64,000 bases of DNA from Scalesia atractyloides (lineage: Eukaryota > Streptophyta > Magnoliopsida > Asterales > Asteraceae): NCBI GenBank assembly GCA_947069175.1, contig CAMTDV010000018.1, positions 47,380,869 through 47,444,868 on the forward strand, given 5' to 3'. This document shows, piece by piece, positions 55,801-64,000 of the stretch (the first letter of the stretch is position 1; each line of letters opens with the position of its first letter). A program made the position numbers and the translations under genes. Below the pieces are notes generated by a model. That model made no database searches. It saw nothing but the letters and a program-made list of their open reading frames with translations, and was not told where the DNA came from.

Positions 55801-57273
55801 TTCTTTGGCTTATCAGCTTCTGCCTTTAAAAACCACTCGCTTCTTGCCTTTGGTTTGAAATCTTTAAACCATTCTTGCTCAACTTTAAGCTCTTTCTTGT
55901 CATCGCTACCATCCTTTCTCCACTTGTTATCAGGTGGTGAGATATAATTTGAATCTTTTATAGCTCCAAACACCGGTTTCGCAACAGGAGCTGAAGCTTG
56001 CTTCTGGAACTTGATTAGCTTCTTTACTGTTGTTTCATCAAGATGAACAAGATACAACACATCGTTTGGATCCCGTGCTATATTTGTATACTTCTCGTCA
56101 ATCAACATTTGAACAAATCTCGAATATAAGCACAGCCTTGAATCATCCATGTTCTTCGACATATGCGTGAAAACTAACTTCGAGAAGTTGAACGGCTTCT
56201 TCAGAATCAGTTTCGTTGCCATGCTAGCCAAATAGTCTTGAACATCATCTAATCCGGCTTTACGATGGATGAATGTGTGAATTAGAGCATGCATCAAAAG
56301 CTTGTACGGGTTTGGCACTTCCCCTTTCTTCAGCGTCGATTTGTTCACGCTCCCCTTATAACCCATACGAAAGAAACAACCACGCACCATCTTCTCATCT
56401 AAATGAATCGGATCGTCTTTATTATCTTTGAATTCCAGAATCCGTCGAATATCGTCTTCAGTCACAGAAATTGGTTTAACTTCATTTCCAACTTGTACTG
56501 CTGAAGTGATTGTCTTCTCGTTAGCATTAAGGCTTGCATTCATCCAAAAGTGAACGATGTGTGATCGACATGATACTGTGTGCTCTGTAATAGCTCGGCG
56601 AATATGGCTTTCCTCGAGAAATTTCAATATACTGTCGTACTCCTTCAGTGACGGACAGATAGATTTGTCAAGTGTAATGCACGTATTGTGAGTTTTGGAG
56701 AACTCAACAGAAATTACACGTGTTGGAGCTTGTACCTGAAAAACATGACGCAAAACAATTAGCATGTTTATCGAGAAATATTTCACAATAATTTCTAACA
56801 CTTTATCAAGTTCGGGCGAACTTGATATGGTGTTACAACATTCTGTTTTGATCAAGTTTGCCCGAACATGTAACCATCACATGTTCATTGTTTATCAATA
56901 AATTCAGGCGAACTTGCATTCTAAACAATTCAAAATTTCCTTTTTATAAGTTCGATCGAACATGTTTGCACCAGTTTGATAAATTCTTTTGATGCAAGTT
57001 CGGTCGAAGATGTTTAGGTTTCATTTATTAATATTTTTAGAAAAGTCCGGCCGAACTTGTCGTCTTCTCCAAAGACCAACTTGTTCAAAACAATTAAACA
57101 GCCGTTTCACTTCAATCAAAACATGTTATACGGTCGATTTTATGAGTAGATTAAGGATCTATGTTCAATTTTAACAAACAGCTCCTAGATTTATCAGATA
57201 TTAACTTTTCAGATCTATTTGGTTCGTTTAAATTCAATACACGGTTCAAAGTTCAATATTATACCTCGGCCAT
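52871..57273 (-). pseudogene. F accessory gene after pol (env-like position): two-exon prediction, broken
   Basis: Proposed exon 1: ATG at 57273-57271 and two more codons (Met-Ala-Glu), with donor GAG|GTATAA at 57264. Intron 57264-56736 (529 bp) ends TTTTTCAG. Exon 2 begins at 56735 in phase 0 with VQAPTRVISVEFSK. Exon 2 holds an N-terminal globular domain (about 240 residues: GCFFRMGYKGSV, NPYKLLMHALIHTF), a linker rich in Lys and Glu with basic clusters, a Pro/Thr stretch, a coiled coil (VLENEREYFKALIES), an acidic region, and a C-terminal domain (WGWFKELNIYAIKREFG, FYPLFKWWQIDS). Breaks: stops at 55319-55317, about 54493, 54052, near 53870 and 53131-53129; frameshifts near 54940 and 53635. 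No membrane segment or signal peptide is seen, so an envelope role is not supported by sequence. Confidence 0.75.
56736..57264 (-). promoter_or_regulatory. Predicted intron of F accessory gene with palindrome array
   Basis: Six copies or variants of the 18-bp palindrome start at 56807, 56853, 56899, 56947, 56995 and 57042, a period of 46-48 bp. The GT and AG ends are canonical plant sites. The open frame from 56855 that runs into this region translates one of the palindromes, so it is not taken as coding. Confidence 0.6.
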
Positions 57274-57397
57274 TGTAGATGGTGTGCAAATCACCAAAAA
57301 CAACTAAATTTAGGCAGCGTAACGTTATGATTTTGTCAATTTCACTCAAGATCACTCAAAGCTCAAGTTCGCTCAAGAGAATCTGATAACAAGTAAA

Positions 57398-57585
57398 TGA
57401 GTTCGGCCGAACTTACTCAGGTATTTATACCTAGGTAAGTTCGGGCAAACTTATAAGCCCATTAACATAACCATCATAAGTTCGAGCGAACTTATTACTT
57501 AAAACAAACACAACCATTTTATAGCAAGTTCGGTCTATTGCTTGTTTGATAAACCTGATTTGTTTAGCAAGTTCGGCCGAACTTG
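57398..57585 (-). promoter_or_regulatory. Promoter-like region of F accessory gene
   Basis: Minus-strand TATA box GTATAAATAC at 57430-57421 lies about 150 bases before the ATG. Palindromes start at 57398 (between TATA and ATG), 57436, 57477, 57525 (half only) and 57568 (perfect). The layout copies that of the LTR U3, where the same palindrome sits beside the TATA box. Confidence 0.6.
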
Positions 57586-57589
57586 CCAA

Positions 57590-59030
57590 ACCACAATTTT
57601 TAACTTTTTCAAATTTTCATTTTTGACCCCTGAACTCTCCAACTTTTTATGGGTTATGAAAATCCACTCAGTTGACCAAGTCCAAGTTAATGACCTTGGT
57701 TAACCGATTTGTCTGCCGAGTCTAAGTTAATGACCCCGGTTTGACCCATTACGAACAAACTGTTGATATTTTCAAAATCAAAGTTTCAAATTATGAACTT
57801 TTTATCTTTTTGGCTTTTTCAGATTTAACAGATTAGCTCCCAGCCCGTTGTCAAAGAGATTCCCACCAGTTCTAGCATCTTACCAGACTTCGAAGATCCG
57901 TTCACCAACATTGGTTTGATGAAAAGAATGTAGAAACAAAATCTTTTTGTATTTTTGTAAGTTTAAGCTAAAAACCCCACAAAAATCTTTTTGATTTTAA
58001 TCTGTAAAGCTGAAATACAATGTAATAAGCAATGTAAACTATGTACAAACATATTTACAGACATATTTTTGTGAATTCGTGTCTAAGGATCATATCAGTT
58101 GATTGAGACATATCACCAGTACTGTTGACCTTTAGCAGACTTTAAGTTTTAAACTTGTTTACCTAGATTGTCGATATGTTTGTCCACTTAAGCTTTACCA
58201 CATTTTTCAACTGTTTCAAGTTATGTTAAGGTAGAATTCATGAAACTAGACTTATATGTGGTTCACACTTCTTGAATATACTCCCGTATCCAGACTCCCT
58301 AGATTTCATCTTACAGGTGAATATAGCGTAATTGATATATGTATCTGGGTTGGGCGAGACCTTGAGAGCTCAGGCTAGTACTACCGTACAGACAAAGAGA
58401 TGAAGGCTCGACTTTAAGGTGTGTTCCACTTAAGGAATCTTTTCAGCATTGCATATGATTATATCTTTCGATACTTTTCAATATTGCATGCAATTTGGTG
58501 GTTTATAGTGAAAGTATTATAGAAGTTATAGGCCATTGCTTCTGCAAAATCAGAAGAACTTGTATAATACCCCAGATATCAACTATCTATAAAGACCTCG
58601 TATCTTAGAATCAGGCAATCTTTCAAACCAAATTTTTGAGTACTAAGTCCATATATCAAAGATGTGTTAATCCACAAGATTAAGCACTTGTAAAATTTAG
58701 TTTATATCTCGAAAACAGTGTAGTGAACGTGTTAAGCCTATCGACACATCCACCGTAAGACTCGTTTATCACTTTTAAAACTTTACATTTCTTTAGCGTA
58801 GTGTGATAGTCCACTGATGTACTATCATTTCCTTATATGAAACTGAACTCTTTTTGTCTTTTTCAATGTTTCTGTACATTTTGAATTTTTATATGTTTTT
58901 GGATTTTAAAATTTTCGAATGTTTTTGTATTTTCTCTAACATTTCTCCCCTAAAATAAAAAACATTTTTTTTTGGATTTTAGTTTTTAACAAAATTCTAA
59001 ACTAGAAAGATATTTACAACCCAATGTGGA
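57590..59030 (-). other. F pol-to-accessory-gene noncoding spacer
   Basis: Corresponds to 26080-27440 in J and 50790-52140 in I: AGTTAATGACCT phrases at 57683 and 57726, the highly conserved block at 58355-58442, and a C-rich (minus purine) tract near 58946 shortly after the pol stop. No coding frame. Confidence 0.75.
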
Positions 59031-60025
59031 TCACGCGAAGTCGTCGTCGGATCCGTATTCAACCTCAGCGTCCGCACCTGTCAGCAAATTTTTCATACCG
59101 TTAATTCTCAGCAAGTATTTAAACCGTGACAAAGAAAATTGTTTGGTATAAAAATCATCCTTTTGTTCGTCGGTGTGGATTTTTTCTATTCGCACCAATT
59201 TCTTTTCGTGGCAATCACGAATGAAATGATAACGAATTTCAATGTGTTTTGTGCGTGAGTGATGAACCGGATTTTTAGTTATATCTATGGTTGCTTTGTT
59301 ATCAACATACAGCGGAGTGTCTAGAAATTGTAGACCATAGTCTCTCATTTGCTGTTGAATCCACAGAATCTGTGAACAATAGCTGGAGGCTGAGACATAC
59401 TCAGCTTCACAGGTAGAGAGAGACCGTGGTCTGTTTCTTACACTGCCACGTTACCATTCTTGTTCCGAAGAACTGGCATCCTGCTGTAGTTGATTTTGAG
59501 TTCAACTTATCTACACCAAAATCAGAATCAACATAGCCTGTGAGGTCGAAATTGTCATTCTTCGGGTACCACAAGCCGGTGCTTGGGCATCCTTTCAGGC
59601 ATCTGAAGATTCGCTTCACAATCTGCATGTGTAAGATCCTCGGGCTTGACTGATATCTGGCGCATAGGCAGGTTAGATACATAATATCTGGGCGCGATGC
59701 CGTCAGATACATCAGCGATCCAATCATCGATCTGTATAACGTCTCGTCAACTTTGGCTCCAGTCTCGTCAACGCAAATGCCGTGATTTAGAGCAAGAGGC
59801 GTAGATAAAGGCTTCAAGCTTTCCTTCCAAACTTCTTCAAGATGTCGTGAACATACTTAGTCTGATGAATGAAAATACCATCCGGAAGCTGATCTACTTG
59901 CAAACCAAGAAAGAACTTCATTTTGCCCATCGAGGACATTTCGAATTTATTTTTCATGATTCCCTCAAACTCCTTGCATACACTATCGTTTGTAGATCCA
60001 AAGATGATGTCGTCAACGTAGATTT
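59031..60025 (-). pseudogene. F pol: RT from YVDD to end, and RNase H (broken)
   Basis: Three segments on the minus strand: 60025-59814 with IYVDDIIFGST (intact catalytic aspartates), EFEMSSMGKM-type and FFLGLQV motifs; 59817-59407 with YRSMIGSLMYLTASRPDI and the RNase H start GYVDSDF; 59348-59031 with PLYVDNKATIDI, HSRTKHIEIRYHFIRD and the acidic end EVEYGSDDDFA. Frames change near 59815 and between 59348 and 59407. Upstream of IYVDD the sequence becomes the LTR of H at 60026. These enzymes copy the RNA genome into DNA. Confidence 0.88.
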
Positions 60026-60951
60026 TGTTGGAATCGGTATGCCCAAGACACATATTAAATTGATGTGGCTAGTACGTTATGATCCAAGTCGGGTCATACC
60101 CAATAACAAGCTAGACAAACACACATAATATTTATTTAAGATATGATCAAACAAATAAATATTAACACTTAGAAATATTTAGAAATTGGTTTTCTAAATA
60201 ATTGCACTTGAGAAACTAATAAATTATTTGGATAATTTATTTATGAGAAGTTTTATTATTGTTATTTAATGGGTTAAAAAACATTATAAACAGTTAAGAT
60301 ATGTTGCATAAAGTCTTGTATTGAGTTATATTTTATAAAAGTTATAAAATATAAATACAAGAATTAACAAATAAAAAAAAGGGATTGGGTGGAGAAAAGG
60401 GCCTATGGCCGATTTTGGGGTCTTCCCCATGTGATCTTCCACCAATCAACTTGCATGCAACATATCTTAAGAAGATTGCAAGATCATGTTATATATTTTG
60501 AAAGATTATGGATCCTTTAGAGCATGCATACACACATACTTCTCTCATAAGAAAATTCAACTGCAAGAACTCTAAAAGTGTTCTTAATTTTCGGCCAAAG
60601 GTGGTTGTCAAGAGGGTGTTTCAAGCAAGTTCATAAGTGTAGAAATCCTAGCATTCTTGTGGTGTTTGTTGGAAAGCTTGGGATATACAAGCTTGAGGTC
60701 TTCTACTTAGAAGATTACCATTCAAGAAGTATCATCTTCTTCACCTACTTGTTCTTTGGAAGGTAGTATTCTAAACACCCTATGATTGTATTTTGATAGC
60801 ATGTATGTTCATATATGGATCCGGGTTTTGGTTTTACATATAAAATGGGTTTTATATTTTGTAAGTAACATGTTTTAAATAATAATTCCGCTGCGTTTTT
60901 ATTTTATACGGATAAAATAACTTTGATAAACATGTTCAAAAACCTTAAACA
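60026..60951 (+). repeat. H 5' LTR (926 bp)
   Basis: It runs from TGTTGGAATCGG to CCTTAAACA, giving TGTT...AACA ends. The left limit is where F's RT frame stops making sense. The right limit is one base before the primer site. The TATA region is unclear (AT-rich near 60290-60360). Confidence 0.75.
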
Positions 60952-60952
60952 G

Positions 60953-60965
60953 TGGTATCAGAGCC
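60953..60965 (+). promoter_or_regulatory. H primer binding site (initiator tRNA-Met)
   Basis: TGGTATCAGAGCC, one base after the LTR end. Confidence 0.9.
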
Positions 60966-62580
60966 GCTTATATGAATGCATGCTTCAAAGGATTTAAAGA
61001 TTTCGGGATTTTGGGTTTGTGGAAACCCTATGGCCGAAATTTTAAAGATGGTTTTTCCTTGTTTTTCAAGACACTTTTACTAACATGTATAAAGGTATCT
61101 TGAAAAATTATGTCATATGGATGATATGTTTATTTGGACAAAAACCCATATTTTCGGGTTTTAACTTGGCCGAAAATTGGGTACAAAAGGAAACCATTTT
61201 TTTGCTCTTGAATTTAAATATATATGTGGATATATATTTTAGTGTTCATAACCTAGCCATGACCTTGTGTTTAAATATGTTGAATGATTGTGTTGTGATT
61301 TATTTAATTATTTCAATGGGTTGTAATAATTAATTATCTTTGTTCTTCCATTTGCAAAGTTGTAATTTATTTATTTTCATTTGGTATGTAAATAAATAGA
61401 TTAGGTGCATTTTATTTTACTAGAAAAATGTATTAGGATACTTCATTGTAAAAGAAGATGCACACAAAAATGCGTTTTGATTTTTGCCAATTTTGGGCCT
61501 AAAGAACCTCATGGTTCTTAACGGGATTTTAGCCCAATAATCAAAACACATTTTTTGAGGCCCAAAGGAGTTTGGAGCTGAATATAAAGTTCATTTGGAA
61601 GCCCAAAGAAAGTGAAGAAATCGCAACACAAAAGGAATACTTGAAGCATTTGGATGCGGGTTCAAGTGGGAGTTCAACGACACATTTCTTGTGTCAATAT
61701 TCACCTTTTAGGAAGGACCTTTTTGGCACACTTGTTTTGGCTAACAAGTGTTGCCAAAATAGTTGGCTATGGTTATGTACCTATTTTGTTTGTTATGCTT
61801 GTATGGTTGTTTTATTTATGGTTGTTCAGATGATATTTGGATATGCATGCTTAACAACTTATAATCCATAACAAGCTTAAAATTGGTTCTTTAAAAATCA
61901 TTAAATTGCTTAATAAAATGGTTTTATTAAAAGTTAATGATTTATAATAAAATGAGTTTTATTAAAAGAACCTCGACAAATTGGTTTTCATTAAAGTACC
62001 ATGAATTTGAATGCATGCAAAGGTATGGTACATAAAGTTTTCTAAAACTAGAATTTTTAAAACATAAAATCCCTTTTATAAAACAAGTCAAACACCATCC
62101 TTTTACACAACACTCGAATCATTTGGGAATTCTTTGTGGGATAAAGGTCACCTAACCACATTTGAAGGAACTTGTGAATTGGAGGTAGGCTTACAATATT
62201 TGTGGGATAAAGGTCAGCTAACCACTTGTATGTGTAAACTTACATGTGTGTGTAAGTAGGACGACTTGATTTGGAAACCATGTGATTAGGGTCACCGAAG
62301 CATGGCGTACAAAGGTGTTGATGGGATTAAACATGCCAACTAAACATAAAGATGTTTAACCGATCCCATATGGCTTGAAATTTCAAAGGGTTGCAATTGT
62401 CAAACGTTGACTACCTTGTTAATTTAAATAATGGGATAAAGGTCACCTAACCAAAATTTAAATGTAACATTGGATTCTAGATTTTAATTACTAATTGTCT
62501 ATGAGACATAAAAGTGTATTAATGATTAAAATTTAATAATATCAAAAATACTATAATTAAACTTTGTTAAAATTTTGTAG
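60966..62580 (+). other. H leader, 1.6 kb, with repeated phrase
   Basis: Unusually long noncoding leader for copia. The phrase GGGATAAAGGTCACCTAACC occurs at 62138 and 62433, and with one change at 62203. Imperfect repeats built on TAATAAAATG-GTTTTATTAAAAG lie at 61905-61970. ORFs 61085-61333 and 61572-61871 show no family features. Confidence 0.7.
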
Positions 62581-63660
62581 ATGGCCGCTAACAATGCAAA
62601 CACAATTACCCAAACCGTCCGTAATCTATCACTAAGAACCATCCTTGAAAAGGATCGTCTCAACCATAACAACTTCATGGATTGGTATCGAAACTTGAGA
62701 ATCGTTCTCAAGCAAGAAAAGATATCTTATGTGTTGGACGATCCTATTCCCGATGAACCTAACGTGGAAGATGAGGATGCCTATAACAATTAGGTTAAGT
62801 ATACCTAGGACTCCATGCAAGCCTCTTGCCTCATGTTGGGAACTATGATTCCCGAGATTCAAAAGGATTTTGAACATCATGGGGCATACGACATGATTAC
62901 CCAGTTGAAGGAAATGTTCCTTCAACAAGCAACGGTAGAACACTTCGAAACGGTTCGGGCGCTTCATGCATGTCGTATGAAGGAAACCCAATCGGTCTCA
63001 TCTTATGTCCTGAAGATGAAAAGCCACATTGATCGCCTAGAAAGGCTTAATTGTCCCGTCTCTAAAGAGTTGGCTACGAATTTGATCCTCAACTCTTTAA
63101 CAAAGAAGTTTGAGACTTTTGTCATGAATTATAACATGAACGGATGGGACAAGAGCATTGGTGAGCTTCATGCAATGCTCAAAACTGCCGAGGCGGGCAT
63201 GGGTAAAAAGGCTTTATACGTTCTAATGATCAATGAGGGAGGCAACAAGAAGAGGCCCCACCCCGACTACAAGGCAAGTTTTGCTAAAAGGAAGGGCCAC
63301 GTCAAAGGGAAACGAAAAGGAAGGGTTAAAGCGGAACCCATGAAACCAAAGGAAAAGAAGCAAAAGGTTGCTTCGACTGACCCATGTTTTGAGTGTGGAG
63401 AGATAGGACATTGGAAAAGAAATTGTCCAACCTATCTCAAGGAGTTGAAAAACAAGAGGGATGCGGGGCAAACCTCAGGTACAATCTTTATGATACATAT
63501 TGACCTTAATGTTATTTCTTCAAAAATAAGGGTATTGGATACCGGGTGTGGAACTCATATTGGCAATTTGTTGCAGGGGTTCAAAAGAAATAAACATTAC
63601 AAGAAGGGAGACATTAGTCTCTTCATGGGCAATGGAGCAAAGGTTCAAGTTGAAGCCTGA
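62581..63660 (+). pseudogene. H gag and protease (broken)
   Basis: The ATG at 62581 follows TTTTGTAG. The first 70 codons (LSLRTILEKDRLNHNNFMDWYRNL is the copia-gag start) end at TAG 62791-62793. A second TAG follows at 62806-62808; both stand where a Trp codon is plausible. The frame then runs to 63660: the copia gag helical region (YDMITQLKEMF, VSSYVLKMKSHIDRL), a basic Lys-rich stretch, CCHC knuckle CFECGEIGHWKRNC, and the aspartic protease motif VLDTGCGTHI with FMGNGAKVQVEA. It stops at TGA 63658-63660. Confidence 0.88.
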
Positions 63661-63999
63661 GGAGACTATGTTTTGAAACTTCCAAGTGGTTTGGAAATCA
63701 TCTTGAAAAATGTTTTGTATGCTCCTAGTTTGACTAGGAACATTATTTCAGTTACCCTCTTGCTACAATATGGTTTTAATTTAAAGTTTGTAAACAATGA
63801 CATTTATGTTTTGATGAATGACATGTTTTACTTTGAAGCTATGCCTTCAAATGGTATTTATGAATTGGTTCATGATAATACATTTGATAGTTCAATGTAC
63901 CAAGTAACCACCAAGAACTCAAATTAGATTTGAGTGATTCCTATCTTTGGCATTGTCGCCTTGGACATATAAACAAAAATCGTATGCAAACACTTCGAA
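63661..63999 (+). pseudogene. H protease end and pre-integrase zinc region (runs off edge)
   Basis: After the TGA the same frame continues as GDYVLKLPSG, then VLYAPSLTRNIISV, the usual end of copia protease. A stop and frame change occur near 63925, followed by YLWHCRLGHINKNRM, the GAG_pre-integrase His/Cys motif. The window ends there. Confidence 0.85.
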
Positions 64000-64000
64000 A

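Larger units (their letters stand above)
52426..60025 (-). mobile_element. Element F: Sirevirus with accessory ORF, cut by H
   Basis: Minus strand from right to left: pol C-terminus (RT from YVDD onward, RNase H), noncoding spacer, promoter-like array, accessory gene, purine tract (52806-52824) and 3' LTR (52426-52805). The upstream part (5' LTR, gag, protease, integrase, N-terminal RT) is separated by H and lies outside the window if present. LTR type is that of E, not of I and J. Confidence 0.85.
60026..63999 (+). mobile_element. Element H: Ty1/copia retrotransposon, 3' part outside window
   Basis: Plus strand: 5' LTR, tRNA-Met primer site, 1.6-kb leader, gag with one CCHC knuckle, protease, and the start of the pre-integrase domain at the right edge. 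It is inserted in the RT of F. It is not the Sirevirus type: the LTR is longer, gag is shorter and of a different sequence. Lineage within copia (Tork/Angela-like) is not settled. Confidence 0.85.

Noticed and set aside
55317..56855. 512-codon ORF as a host nuclear protein gene
   Set aside because: It lies between a copia pol and its 3' LTR, has a second copy in element E, and its first 40 codons translate the palindrome array and intron.

Overview
This window is plant nuclear heterochromatin made almost entirely of nested LTR retrotransposons. I found no host gene I would defend. Evidence for a plant: Ty3/gypsy elements with initiator-tRNA-Met primer sites, 2.6-3.5 kb LTRs and Tekay/Del-type polyproteins; Ty1/copia elements of the Sirevirus (SIRE/Maximus) type with a very long gag, several polypurine tracts and an extra ORF after pol; plant TATA boxes. 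An Asteraceae source is plausible from the look of the families, but this is inference only. All reading frames are broken by stops or frameshifts.

Layout, left part. 1-7251: element A (Ty3, minus; the pol end runs off the left edge) with a 5' LTR at about 4611-7251. 7252-12276: element B (Ty3, plus; LTR truncated on the left). C, of the same family, is inserted into B's RT: C LTR 12277-15741, gag-pol 16348-20248. C's integrase is cut by L, a minus-strand 3' LTR (20249-22839), followed by a scrap of another LTR end (M, to 23265) and 1.27 kb that I cannot assign (23266-24535).

Middle and right part: a nest of minus-strand Sireviruses. Outermost is element I (3' LTR 24536-24934; internal 24935-25335 and 50783-52425). 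E (28415-50782) sits in I with an ATCAA duplication. Between E's left duplication and its 3' LTR lies a 3.1 kb segment J (25336-28414) from a related element. E is itself split by a solo Ty3-type LTR N (31564-34642, TSD TGATC) and by a full-length Ty3 element D (35331-46175, TSD GATTT, LTRs of 2672 and 2664 bp). F (52426-60025) is inserted in I and carries the best copy of the post-pol ORF. F is cut just upstream of its RT YVDD motif by H, a plus-strand Ty1/copia element (LTR 60026-60951, gag from 62581) that runs off the right edge.

Most interesting system: the Sirevirus family uses one near-palindrome, CAAGTTCGGCCGAACTTG and variants, in three places. It occurs in the LTR U3, in a roughly 41-bp-period array between the primer site and gag (E), and in two arrays around the start of the post-pol ORF (F). 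That ORF has its own TATA box, a three-codon first exon (Met-Ala-Glu), a 529-bp predicted phase-0 intron carrying one of the arrays, and about 1.2-1.3 thousand codons. Together these suggest an independently transcribed and spliced accessory gene. A noncoding block of about 90 bp between pol and that gene is nearly identical in three otherwise diverged copies. D's LTR carries a run of tRNA-like modules with Pol III A/B-box-like motifs and a W-box cluster.
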